From: Diaporthe sp. PMI_573
Taxonomy: Eukaryota > Ascomycota > Sordariomycetes > Diaporthales > Diaporthaceae
NCBI GenBank assembly: GCA_021399435.1
Contig: JAJTUP010000073.1
Location: 186,001-250,000 of the forward strand
Length of the DNA: 64,000 bases
Direction of reading: 5' to 3'
Position 1 is the stretch's first letter, and every line of letters starts with the position of its first letter. Below are positions 12,620-23,500 of this stretch, piece after piece. The position numbers were made by a program, and so were the translations under genes. Below the pieces are notes generated by a model. That model ran no database searches, was not told the origin of the DNA, and saw nothing but the letters and a program-made list of their open reading frames with translations.

Positions 12620-12941
12620 CGACGGCATCACTTTGACAGCTGCTCGCCACCGCCTCCCCAATACCAGTTCCGTCGGTCTCGTGTTTAAGCTACATGAGCC
12701 CGCCGTTCTCATCGGTCCTAATATCTCGCTCACTCCCAGCAGCAAGGCTGACGGCTCCGTGCTAGACTCGTTACGCGTGCTCGCCCAGGGCACCCGGTTG
12801 GCAGTCTACCTGCCACGAAGACGGGCCCCGAACAAGGACCAACTACAATCGCTATGTCGCGCTATCCTGCCAGGCTCAGCGCGGCTGGCAGTGCCAGGCG
12901 ATACATTTCGCAGATTAGTCGCGCTAGTCTCATCGGCCTGA
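12147..12941 (+). CDS. Hypothetical protein with poly-Asp tract
   Basis: An uninterrupted 264-codon frame. Residues 1-50 are Ala/Ser/Thr-rich, then Gly/Lys-rich (GRGKGKAKAR). The middle has a folded-looking region (LSIQDVHAVVRWWQHES, then VSMYLWIPPERIRSLAF), followed by 18 consecutive Asp residues at about 140-157 and a C-terminal part including VYLPRRRAPNKDQLQSLCRA. I cannot name a domain. The layout of a WIPPERI-like strand followed by hydrophobic segments suggests one domain interrupted by a microsatellite expansion. It is adjacent to the hAT fragment and could be a truncated member of a larger family. Confidence that it is coding is moderate. Confidence 0.55.
12564..12617 (+). repeat. (GAC)18 microsatellite inside a coding frame
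   Basis: Eighteen perfect GAC units in frame with the surrounding ORF, encoding 18 Asp, followed by the imperfect units GGC GAC GGC. It is prone to slippage, so repeat number is likely to vary between strains. Confidence 0.95.
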
Positions 12942-13959
12942 AATAGGCCAAGTGGACCGGGATTGGGCTGTCCATACGAGGTGCAAAAGGAGCAACTTCC
13001 GCGTCCGTTTCACATCCTGGCGGCGGGAATATTTTTTGTCTAAAAATTGCGGCGTTGTTTAGGGAGTAGCCAAAATTTCAAAGCGCTTCCAAATATCTAA
13101 GCTTTAACATTCCCTATCTTCGACGCCCAATTTGGTCACATCCGTGGCCTTCTTAAGCGCAACAAATAAGGAAAATATGAAGGACGTTGGTGCCAATCGC
13201 AATCGCAAGAAACAATACAATGAGAAGAATTTCATCGTGTCTAAGTCGAATTTGGTAAAAGGAAAAGAATCTAGGGGGTAAAACAAAATATTAATGAGGA
13301 TCTCTGTTTTGGATCTCCCAACTGTAGGTGGATGTGTGTGGGGTCTATCCCCCTGCGATTCAGCAACACACCCAAGTATCTTGACATGGAAGCCTGGAGA
13401 ATCCATGACTCATATTTTCATTTCACATGGATTACCATGCGGAAAATAAATAAGGCAAGCATGCACAAACACCGCCGATTGGGCACACACAACTCGGTTA
13501 ACTCACTGATCACAGAGGAGACCCTCGCGTCCGTGTCGATAGACAGCCAGGGTCTGCAGTGAAAGCCGGCCAACCTCCAAATCTCTACCAAAATGACCAA
13601 TAGTCCTCGGAGTAATGGAAATACAAACAAGCTTCGTAGCGACAAAATTGAGACACGGCCTAAGAGAGGCAGAGGACGACTGCGTAGGGTGCGGCGTGAT
13701 ACCTAGTTTGCGACATTAATCTATACAAGAACTTCAGGTAGTACTGTCCTTTTGTTGCTGTAGGACTTAATAGTTTCCAGCTTGAATTATACCGCAATCT
13801 TATTCCTTAAGATTATCTGATCATTGTTAGAGATAAAAGGATAGTCAATGCCCCACGAGCTCAGCAGTTAACATGGAGCTACTCCAAGGTCTACTTGGTA
13901 GTGCTTGACCTTCCGGCGACTCTGCGCGTGGAGCCGGGTTGCGACCTCCTCGCTTGGAC
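12942..13959. other. Intergenic, AT-richer, no gene seen
   Basis: About 1 kb without a convincing frame. The minus frame at 13104-13406 and others are short and featureless. Confidence 0.35.
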
Positions 13960-14175
13960 CTACTTGCACGGGATGCCTCGTGCGACGCATTTTGAGCAGG
14001 ATGGCTTTTGCCTATGACATCTTACTTTGGAGGCAGCGCATGCGACGCAGCTATCCCGCAGTTTAGGCACTGTTGTGTACGTGTTGGCAGGGCCCGATGT
14101 CGAGGCATTGATGGTTGAAGGGGAAGATGCTTGAGCGATTGCGGGTGAGTCCTTAGGCGGGCGAGATGAATCCAT
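13960..14175 (-). pseudogene. AflR-like Zn(II)2Cys6 zinc-cluster fragment
   Basis: A 71-codon minus-strand frame starting MDSSRPPKDSPA. It ends in a complete fungal zinc cluster, KLRDSCVACAASKVRCHRQK then SCSKCVARGIPC, with the six Cys in C-x2-C-x6-C-x5-C-x2-C-x6-C order. This spacing and the ASKVRC core are typical of AflR-type regulators of aromatic polyketide clusters. The frame stops at TAG right after the sixth Cys. That position also looks like an intron donor (GTAGGT), but no downstream frame with an activation or AFLR domain is present within the next few hundred bases. I judge it a truncated gene. It lies 1.1 kb from the AflJ-like remnant on the same strand. Confidence 0.72.
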
Positions 14176-15309
14176 AGTGGGGGACGAGGGTATGCACAGT
14201 CAGAAGCAGAGGCAGATACAGAGGCAAAAGCTGCGAAACAGCGGGGACTCGAGGAGGGATCTGGGGACCAAGTCCCAGTCAAGACATGAAGCGAAGCAGG
14301 CGAGAGGTAGTGATTGTGCCGCCATGTCGCGTACAATATGTATGTGTCTTAATTTGAGCGGTTTCCTTCTGCGCGGTCCAGCCATCGGATTACAAACCTA
14401 GGTATGGAGATTACAAACCTAGGTATGGATCAAATTCTGATAGAGCGGTCTACTAATGTTGTGATGCCAAAACATCCCGGATGCATGTGAGATGTTTGGA
14501 ATTAGCAGGGGAGGAGGGTAGGGAGGAGGAATATAGCTCCATCGGGAAATAAGCGTTTGTGCGCCGTCATGTGGCGTAGCACATTAGTCGAGGCTGTCAA
14601 AAGTCTATTTTTATTGGCTCAACAGCGCATTCCTCCCTCAACTCACAGCAAAGAGTTGCAGAAAAAGTCGAAGCTGTGCTGATGCCAACGGTGAGTGACA
14701 TCAACGGGTCGATTCGTAAGTACCTTCGCAAGTGGAGGAGTTTAGCAGGATTTAATGTAACGAAAAGGATCGGGAGATATAGCCAGAGAGAGATGAGAAG
14801 AAGCCACTGGCGACAACCCACCATTCTTTATTCTAGCTAAATATGTGAACATCAGGGGAAACAATGCAGAATGCCAGCTAAGGTTATAATTTAACTGATA
14901 TCGGGCAGGTAGTTCCTTCAACGTCTAACTAGCAGACGTGGCTGCATGCGCCAAATGCTAAATAACTTAGACTTTACCCGCTACCGCTGAGGCTGTTGCG
15001 GCTGGAGTTCCAGATGTTGTGCAGTGCAAGTGCAGTTCTTGTGTTCACGTTCCGGCCGGTGTACGCTTGAGCAAACCATAATCAGGAAACTTCCCCATTT
15101 ACATCTACTGCTCCACAGATGATCTGTTGGGCGGATACATAGGTAGTTACACAAGAACAGAAACTTGCCAAGGTGGGAGCCAATTAGTATCGGCAATGTA
15201 GATAGGTACAGTATATATAAGGCCCACAAGTTCCAAGGACACGTGAGTCCAACAACCTGCACCCCACGGCACGGCCCACGGGCTGAAGTAGCATTCATTG
15301 CCCAGGCCA
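14176..15309. other. Intergenic between the AflR-like and AflJ-like remnants
   Basis: No supported gene. A 20-base unit (GATTACAAACCTAGGTATGG) occurs twice in tandem at about 14391-14430. The rest is anonymous and AT-rich around 14430-14980. Confidence 0.4.
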
Positions 15310-16445
15310 TCATCTATCTCGATCACGGAGATAGGATGGCCCCCAGCCTAGGCTTGGCTCAACCATGGCCAGGGGCTCAGGTGGCTGCGGCCTGGATATG
15401 TACTTGATTCCAAGGGCGACGGTGGAGCAGTGACTGTTGTGAAGCTTGTTCAAAACAAGGAGACCCCCATCTTTGCTGTCACGCACACGACCAACCAGCT
15501 GCTCCAGCCGTGCCAGGTCCATCTCACGGGTGTCTCCCGTCAACTGGGCCATGGTCATGGATCGAGCGCACGCCACAGCCTCAACTGCCGAGTCGACCGA
15601 GCCTGGATCCGGCCGCAGCTGCACAGCCAGCAGCAGCAGCGATTCCGGGCTGGCGCGGAGCACGGCGAGGTGGGATTGCAGCTCAGCTTGCACCCATGTG
15701 GCAAGGGCAGTGTGAAGCATGCGTGCCTGCACCTCGATTCCACTCCTTCCGGGTGGTGCCACCTTTTCCCAGGGCCCTGATCCCGATCCCAAGCCCATGC
15801 CCATGCCCACGCCCACTAGCATGCCCGTCTCGCGCTCGTACTCAGAGCCGCACATCTGAACGATCCAGTGTACGCCCGGGTGCTTGTCAGCTAGAGTTTG
15901 GGCGAGCTCAGTCGAACAGGCATCGATCTGCATTCCACCAACGCCGCATGTCAGCTGAGTGGGCCGGAATATCTTCGTCGGGGGCCCCGGTATTACTCCA
16001 GTGCCTGGGGCTGATGGTGTGTCTGTGCAACGTAGGATTTATGGTACTCACCTCGACGACAAGGGCTCGACCTAGACTAGCCCAGTCAAGTCGTTCCGCT
16101 AAGGAACATGACAGCGTCCAGATTAGTGAACTGGGTGACGAAAGAGGCGGAGAGCCTCGTGTGGGCGACCTGGGCCTGCCGTGTAACAAGTGCCTGTTGC
16201 TGCTCCTCGAGTATTAGGAATCCAGCAGTCGCCATTAGTCGTACAACGCGCCGCAGCTACATCTCGGGCACGCTAACCAGATCTGCGAGGTCCTTGGTTC
16301 CCATGGCTTCCCCGTCCAGAGGTATGCAGGCCAATACCTGGAACTCAGCCAGCCATCGGAGGCACGCCAGGATCTGGGTCTGTGCAGCAACATACTTTGT
16401 CAACCCTACTAGTAGACAATGCCCTGGGACTTGCAGAGGGACCAT
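15310..16445 (-). pseudogene. AflJ/AflS-like regulator remnant (O-methyltransferase-like fold)
   Basis: The minus strand reads, in order: TKYVAAQTQILACLRWLAEF then VLACIPLDGEAMGTKDLAD and LVSVPEM (16445-16260); an in-frame TAG at 16257-16259 where CAG would restore the frame; LRRVVRLMATAGFL then HTRLSASFVTQF and LDAVMFL (16256-16115); then a frame break with an apparent loss of tens of residues; LDWASLGRALVVE (to 16052); a GTGAGT intron at 16051-15928; and a last exon with AELQSHLAVLRASPESLLLL and HCSTVALGIKY. This series of blocks is the AflJ (AflS) family, methyltransferase-like proteins that act with AflR in polyketide clusters. The stop and deletion make it a pseudogene. Confidence 0.72.
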
Positions 16446-17530
16446 TGGTACGTATCAATTCCTCGAAGCACTGCGGAAAAGCCGCGAAGGCGCTCAGGGT
16501 TCGCCTATAAGAAGGGAGGAATTCCAGGTTGGAAGGAGGGAAGGGAAAAGGGGCCAAGTTCAGTTGTACACTATCTTCGAATATACCGCTCCCACGCTGC
16601 TCCCACGCTGCTGAGCACAGTCGTTGATGACCGAGCGTGGAATGGATTCGATATCCTCCAGTAATGCATTTGTACCGTATTAATTCACTAAATTCGTCCA
16701 ACCCCCTGTTAGTGGCAGAAGCCAATTGAACTCTGTATTTAAAGGAAAAGTGGAGAGATCTGGTGGTTTAATGTGGCTCAACGAAAACCCTAAACCATCC
16801 TTAGACTGTCACTAAGCTGTGTTAAGGAAGGGCGATGACAGGGGTTTGGGCGAATTTGGTGAATTAATACGGTAATTGGAAGGGGCATTTTGTCCGGGGA
16901 TCTTCAGGTGTACTTGGTGTCGAGAGGTCAATCCGGACCGACCTTAGATGCTGTCTTTGTTTCACACAGAGTTTGAGTCCTGTGATTGTGAAGGAATGAA
17001 GAGTGCGTGAATGAGATTTGAATAGAACTTTCATAATTTTAATTTTCTGGTTCAGTTCGCAAAGTATCTATATTTGGACTTTCCGCCCCCACTCAACAAA
17101 ATACCTTGCTGTTTTCCAATACGGTAGAGTTACTACGCATCAATCGATTCCAGGGTAACGTAAATCACATGCAATTCGCAGTTAACCATAACAGCGACTA
17201 GCTGAAATGTGTGCACGTGTGATATTTCGAAGGATGGAAAACAATGGAAGATGTCAGATCTCGGGGTGCCAGACCACAAGGGCAGACCGTTCTATCTGAG
17301 CCAGTACGCTTGGTATCTGTGCCTTCACCATTCACTTAAGCCATGCCGATGAAGCCAAATGAGCGTGCAGTAGAGAGAAACTCTGACTCACCCGGATAAT
17401 GCCGCCTGCAGTGGCTGCAGAGATAGTCACACAAGTTGTTAGTGTGCTTCCTGGGCAGGTGACCGAAAGCCAATCATTTCAATGCAGGAGAAAACTGGGG
17501 AGCAGCCGTCAAGCCGGCTTGCTAGGAAGG
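16446..17530. other. Intergenic, AT-rich, no gene
   Basis: No supported frame. AT-rich patches (16660-16900, 17020-17120) and no recognised repeat up to the LTR boundary at 17531. Confidence 0.45.
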
Positions 17531-17712
17531 TGATGCACCCCACGGTGCATCACTGGTGAATTTCCCGTGAATTCACCGTGAATCCATTCGTTCACGGTGA
17601 ATTCACGGTGTATTCACTGTTAATTCACCGTGTATTTATATAGTTAGGGAATCCTCCGTGAATTCTCTGTGAATTCAGGAGGGCATCGTTTTACAATATT
17701 ATTTTCCCATCA
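17531..17712 (+). repeat. 5' LTR of the chromovirus
   Basis: 182 bp, TGATGC at the start and CCCATCA at the end, identical to the 3' LTR as far as I can compare by eye. It contains many copies of the palindrome-like GTGAATTCAC and a TATTTATATAG segment that could act as a TATA element. The following bases TGGTAGC (17715 onwards) are where a primer binding site would lie, but I cannot name the tRNA. Confidence 0.93.
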
Positions 17713-17918
17713 AATGGTAGCTACAATTAGCACGCCCCCGTTGCGTGATCGCCTTGTTAAAAGGATCGGGTAGACAAACCGTCGCCATCGCTGTGTATTA
17801 ATTATACGGATCGGGCTGCAGCACTCCTGTCAGCCATCGGGTCAAAGAATACCTTTGACCAACACTCTACGTGGTCGCCAACGATTCACTGTGAATCCAC
17901 CGTGAATCCACGGTGAAT

Positions 17919-20576
17919 ATGCCGCGGGAATCCTATAAACTCGACTCCCGCTTTGGACCTACATTCCCCCAGCCACCCGCCGACTTCCAACCAGTCAAGG
18001 AGCAGCCGCGACTATTTCGCCTTCGAGCAGCAATAGCTAAACAACCAGATATCTTCTTGTCCTCTGTTACTCTAGAGGACCAAGATCTACTAGAAGTAGC
18101 TGCTAACTTTGCCGCTTGGCAATCGCTATACGACCGGTACTCCCAGGTCTACAACCCGTTAAAGTCAGCAGACAAACAATTTGACTCCGCCAGAAAGTGG
18201 GTGGAAGCAAAAGGAGGAACACAAGTCCCACGGAGCTGGCTATCAAGCAGCCAACCCACGAAAATATTCACCGACAACTACCAAAATTGGCGTCTCCACA
18301 ACAAACCTCTTGTCAATGCTCACCAGATACACTACCGGCTACGCCAGCTAGTGACCACCGTTGACCCAGCCGACAGACAGGTAATACTCGACGAACTGAA
18401 TCCCCCTTGGTCAGCAACCCGACACACCGAGTTTCTCCAAGAGATTAGTCGTTGCGGCACCGCCCAGGATCGAGAAGTCGTGGTAAAGCGTTACTTTGAC
18501 GTCGAACGTATCAACTTCGCGCCACCAACCTACAGTACTCTCGACCCAGCGGATACGACCTCACAACAATTAACAACAACAACCCAAGTCTCTGAGGAAC
18601 CGGAAATGGGGGGGACCTCTCAAAACCCCCAAAACCCATCGGGTTCGCCTTCAAACACCGAGGGACGTTCAGGGTCGCATTCAGTATCTCCCGAAGGAAT
18701 CCGAGACGACACCGAAAGTATCGGTACCCAGGTACCCCGGACGGCCACGCCCCAATTCCCGAGCCAAGGAATGGACCCCCCAGCCCCGGGGTCAGTCGAA
18801 GAGTATCTCCAATCGGACGAGATAACCATCCTCCTAGGAAGTTTGATAAACCCTGATCAGCGTGCCGCAACAAGAATACTGCTCTCTAAGGCCTTCCGAG
18901 CCGGGCAATCACGGACATCTCCCCCTGCCCAAGCTTCCGGGGTGTTTACACCAGCACATCCCGGCAGGACGGACGCGGCACCTCCAAGGCAGCCGCCACG
19001 GCCCTTTAACCAGGGGCCCGGCCGAACTATTCGGCCCGTGCCCACGAGAGCCCAGCCGGAACCACCCAATCCGCCGGCTGCTTCAGGAGCAAACCCGGGA
19101 GCACCACCGCGAGAAAGGAGCAGTCAACGCCATGATGAAGACGACGACCCCCATGTCTACTACACCCACCAACCGTCAGAGGACGGCTGGCCAGGTTCAC
19201 GCAGCCAAGGGCCCGGAGATCCACCGGACGACCCGTACTACGACGAGCTCTCCTACTTCCGAGCCGATAAGGAATTCAAGGATACCAACATAGGGCGATT
19301 CGAGCCTTATGAAAACTGGAGTAATTTCCCCGAACTCTTGCAAGTATCGAAGGTAGATGGGAAAGTGATTGTATGGAAAGACCCCCAGGGCTTTATTGAT
19401 CGATGTGAGATATACATCCGCCAAGACAGCCATCGAGCTGCATGGCTCAGTTACAACCTGCCCTCCTGCCTGTCAGGAATAGCCCATCCGTGGTTCTGGA
19501 CCACTCTCGACGGTTCAGAACGGGCTTCTCTTACCAGCCCTACGCCGGGAGTATGGGACCGTTGGAAGAAATACCTCCTGGAAAACTTCCAAATCCCGCG
19601 GGATACCGCGGAGACCATCCTTCACCAACAGCGTTACTCCCGCACAGACGCCTATGGCAACCGCAATGTGCAGGAGTACACCCAGCGCGTCCGCCGATTT
19701 ACCCTCCTCGCGGAGCAACCTCCATCCTTCGTGGCACGGAACATGTGGGACCAGATCGACAAGGCTCTGGTGATCCCATATTTTGACCGACCGCCAGTAG
19801 GGTACGACTCCCGCAAATTCGAGACATCGCTCCGCGACAAACAAGAGACGTGGCATTTGTGGGAAAAGGACCGTATGAAATTCCGGCCGCTACCAGCGCA
19901 AATCCGTGGAGGCCCACTTCACCACGCACCCGCCGGCCGCAACCAACCGGCCCTACCCCCGATACACATCAACATTCCTAACCTCTACCCTAGACGACAA
20001 GAGGATACGCGGAATCGCCCTACTCAACCGAACCCGGGACCTGCAGATTTCGTTTCGGATGACACGTACCGGAACATGACGCCGGAGCAACGGCGAAAGC
20101 TGATGGAAGCCCGACGAGCAGTGAGAGAGGGCTGGCAGCAGAGGGTCGGGCCAGCCCAGCAGCGACCCAAGCTGCTCACCAATGCAGCGGACCAGGAACC
20201 CCAAAGGGACCGTCGCCCTCAGGACAGGGCCCCCGGGGCCCTCCGCCTGCGGCGAAGATTTGGTCAAAGGGACAACCAAGGCAACGTCAGCGGCCAGAAG
20301 ATGGTCCTGGCCGTTCGCCTTGGCGCCTGGGTACTGGATCGACTAGATGCTGGTCTCTTGGTCGGCCAGGAATTCATGGTGCCGCACCAAGTGGACGTGT
20401 TGAACAGCTCGGGCGAGATCGCGTTCGGATGTTTCGGCGGCGCCACGGTGGATGCCGCTATCTTTGCCAAGGTTCCTGAAAGGACTCATGTGGTAAGAGC
20501 AGCCGCAAACACTATAATTCCGCCGCGATCCCATCGCATCGTTCCCGTCTTTACCGGGAACTTGGAAAAACAGTAG
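17919..20576 (+). CDS. Chromovirus ORF1: gag-like protein with a protease-like tail
   Basis: The first ATG in the frame is at 17919, inside a GTGAATCCAC-rich leader. The product is about 885 aa. Residues about 225-440 are a Pro/Ser/Gly-rich linker. The gag core is at about 450-640 (VWKDPQGFIDRCEIYIRQD, then WDRWKKYLLENFQIP). The last 80 residues (LDAGLLVGQEFMVPHQVDVL, then VPERTHVVRAAANTIIPP) resemble the end of a retropepsin-like domain that continues into pol. I see neither a CCHC knuckle nor a D-T/S-G protease active site, both expected in such elements. The frame ends TAG at 20576. Pol continues in the -1 frame, and a GGAAAAAC stretch at 20564-20571 is a possible slip site. Confidence 0.85.
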   Translation: MPRESYKLDSRFGPTFPQPPADFQPVKEQPRLFRLRAAIAKQPDIFLSSVTLEDQDLLEVAANFAAWQSLYDRYSQVYNPLKSADKQFDSARKWVEAKGGTQVPRSWLSSSQPTKIFTDNYQNWRLHNKPLVNAHQIHYRLRQLVTTVDPADRQVILDELNPPWSATRHTEFLQEISRCGTAQDREVVVKRYFDVERINFAPPTYSTLDPADTTSQQLTTTTQVSEEPEMGGTSQNPQNPSGSPSNTEGRSGSHSVSPEGIRDDTESIGTQVPRTATPQFPSQGMDPPAPGSVEEYLQSDEITILLGSLINPDQRAATRILLSKAFRAGQSRTSPPAQASGVFTPAHPGRTDAAPPRQPPRPFNQGPGRTIRPVPTRAQPEPPNPPAASGANPGAPPRERSSQRHDEDDDPHVYYTHQPSEDGWPGSRSQGPGDPPDDPYYDELSYFRADKEFKDTNIGRFEPYENWSNFPELLQVSKVDGKVIVWKDPQGFIDRCEIYIRQDSHRAAWLSYNLPSCLSGIAHPWFWTTLDGSERASLTSPTPGVWDRWKKYLLENFQIPRDTAETILHQQRYSRTDAYGNRNVQEYTQRVRRFTLLAEQPPSFVARNMWDQIDKALVIPYFDRPPVGYDSRKFETSLRDKQETWHLWEKDRMKFRPLPAQIRGGPLHHAPAGRNQPALPPIHINIPNLYPRRQEDTRNRPTQPNPGPADFVSDDTYRNMTPEQRRKLMEARRAVREGWQQRVGPAQQRPKLLTNAADQEPQRDRRPQDRAPGALRLRRRFGQRDNQGNVSGQKMVLAVRLGAWVLDRLDAGLLVGQEFMVPHQVDVLNSSGEIAFGCFGGATVDAAIFAKVPERTHVVRAAANTIIPPRSHRIVPVFTGNLEKQ

Positions 20577-20581
20577 CCTTC

Positions 20582-23500
20582 TTGTTTAGGCCCGAACAAG
20601 AAGGCTGGGTGAACAGCCTAGTGGGCCGACAAACATGCGGAGTCATGGCGGTAAACCAGTCGCCGTACCCAATACGCATCCGAAGAAACTCTCGCCTCGG
20701 AATCCTATCACCATTCGTTTCAGAACACATGAGTCCCACCAGCTGGAAGCTGGGAGTACAGGCTGTCGTGGAATCGATGGCCCATCCACCAACGAACAAT
20801 CTATTGCCCTTCTCTAAGACATTCGACCCGACCAATCTCTTAAACACTCTGGCCGGTTCGCACGACATCCAAACCAAGGACGGCACAACTGCTCCTCCAG
20901 GAGCGGAGCCAGACGCCGAACACCTCGAAACATTGCCTGAACGCGAGATCTCGGAGTTCCGCGAACACTTAAGACCAGACGGCAAACTAGGCATCTCCAA
21001 GTCAAAGGACCTACCGGAGACGAAATTGCCGAACGGAGTCCACGTGTACAACGGCTCGCTCCAGTTCCTCGATAACGCCGGGAAACTAGTAGAGGAATTT
21101 CGAGATATCTTCGAAGACAATGGACCGATCGACATCCCAGAAGACCACCAGATGAGAATACCACTGGCAGAAGGATGGCAGAACCACAAAATTGGTAAAA
21201 GACCATACTACTCCAGCGAAGAAGACCGGAAACTCATCGATGAACTCATGGACGGCCTTCACGCAAAAGGTAGAGCTGAGTGGGTTAACACGGCCACCCC
21301 ATTTGGCTCGCCCATCTTCGTGGTTTGGAGGACAGTACACGGTCAGCGTAAAGGCAGAATTGTGGTAGATCTTAGGGCGCTCAACAAGGTTACTGTGCCC
21401 GACGCATACCCACTGCCTCTTCAATCCGAGGTCATTCGGAAGATACGAGGCAAGGCCTACCTCTCGGTAGTAGACGCCAGCTTGTTCTTCTATCAATTCA
21501 TGGTCTATCCTCCGCACCAGGATCGATTCACCGTGGTGAGCCACCGCGGGCAAGAACGGTTCAAGGTAGCCATCATGGGTTTCCGCAATTCGCCGGCGCA
21601 TGTACAGCGTTACATGGATCACCTGCTGCGACCGCACCGCGCCTTCGCAACAGCGTTCATCGACGACATGATCGTATTTTCGGACTCCGCTGCCGAGCAC
21701 ATCCGTCACCTACGCACCGTCTTCAAACTCTTCCAAGACAAAAACATTTCCCTGTCTTCTAAGAAATCCTTCCTTGGCTACCCCTCCGTGGAACTACTCG
21801 GATTCCGCGTCGACGGACTCGGCCTATACAACACATCAGACCGCATCAAAACCATCCGCGAACTTCGGTTCCCGGCTACACTCCAACAATTGGAAAAGTT
21901 CATCGGTCTGGCCGGATATCTCAGACACCTAATACCCCGGTATAGTCAACGGGTAAACCCGCTCCAACGCCGAAAGACAGCGATGTTGTCCGTAGCTCGC
22001 ACCGACGGAAAATTGCCTAAGGGCAGCTCACGAAAACAGTACACCCGACGGGCGGACTTCACGCCAACGAAGGAGGAACTGAATGCCTTCACCGACCTGC
22101 AGGCCGCCCTAACAGGACCGAACGCATTGTTTCACCAAGACCCCGACCGCCCGCTATTCATCCAGCTGGATGCCTCCAAGGAGGTCGGCTTCTCAGGAAT
22201 ATGCTTCCAGCTCGCCGACGGACAGACCTGGGACGGCAAGTCGCCTATCCCACGCGCATGGATACGCCCCGTCCTATATCTCAGCAAGACACTCAACACC
22301 GCGGAAAGGAAATATTGGCCAACAGAATTGGAAGTGGCATGTCTTGTCTGGCTCGTCCGCAAGCTCCGTACAATCATCGGATCCAACCGGGTACAACCGG
22401 TCCACATCCTCACCGACCACGCCGCAACAGTCGGGATCGTCAACCAAACCTCCATGGAGACCGTGGACAAAACCAAAATGAACCTCAAATTGGTGCTGGC
22501 CTCCGAATACCTTAGCCAGCACCAACTTGACGTCCATCACATCCCCGGCACTACGAACATCATCGCCGACGCCCTGTCCCGCCTCCCGACTTACCAACAG
22601 CCAGTCGAAGATGAGGGAGTCCTGGACAACCTTCTTGAATTCGCCATACATTCAATGTCTGAAACCAAAATCGATCCGGATTTCAAGGAACAACTACTCG
22701 CTGCCTACTCAGAACACAAGCGGTGGTCTCAGATCATCCAACAACTGCGACAATCCGACTCAGAGGCCAAGCTCCCGTTCACCCTGGACGGACGTGGTCT
22801 CTTGTACTTAAGGGAATTCACCGGGAAGCACCGACTTTGTATACCGTCCCCAGTCGCTGACACACTGATCGCCGAGGCACACGACTCCAAACACCACTTT
22901 GGGGTAGACCGGGTCTACCATGACCTCACCGACCTCTACGTGATCAAGAACTGCAAGCGCAAAATCGCCCACTACATAGACAATTGCCCCGTGTGCTCGG
23001 TGAACCGCAACGACAATCAAAAACCCCTAGGCGAGATGCAACCCATACTCTCACCACCAACACCGTTCCATACAATATCTATTGACTTCGTCACAAGCCT
23101 GCCCGATGTACCCGCTGCGCTCACCCCGTGGCAACTGCCACGGGCGCCCTTCTTCGACGCCTTCATGTCTGTGACGGACAAATACAGCAAAGCGTCCCTT
23201 ATCATACCGGGCAACGCAATATACACAGCCACCGATTGGGCCACCATCATGCTTCGAACCCTCTACCTCTCCAACTGGGGAATTCCTAAGCGAATCATCT
23301 CGGATAGGGACCGGAAATTCATGTCCGAATTCTGGCAAGGCCTTTGGCAGCACCTCCAGACCAAGCTCCTGTTCTCCACGGCTTGGCATCCACAAACCGA
23401 CGGGCAATCAGAGGTTAAGAATAGGACAGTCGAAATTGCCATACGTATGTGGGCAACCACAAACCCCGACAGCGAGTGGACTGACATTATACCGTCCCTG

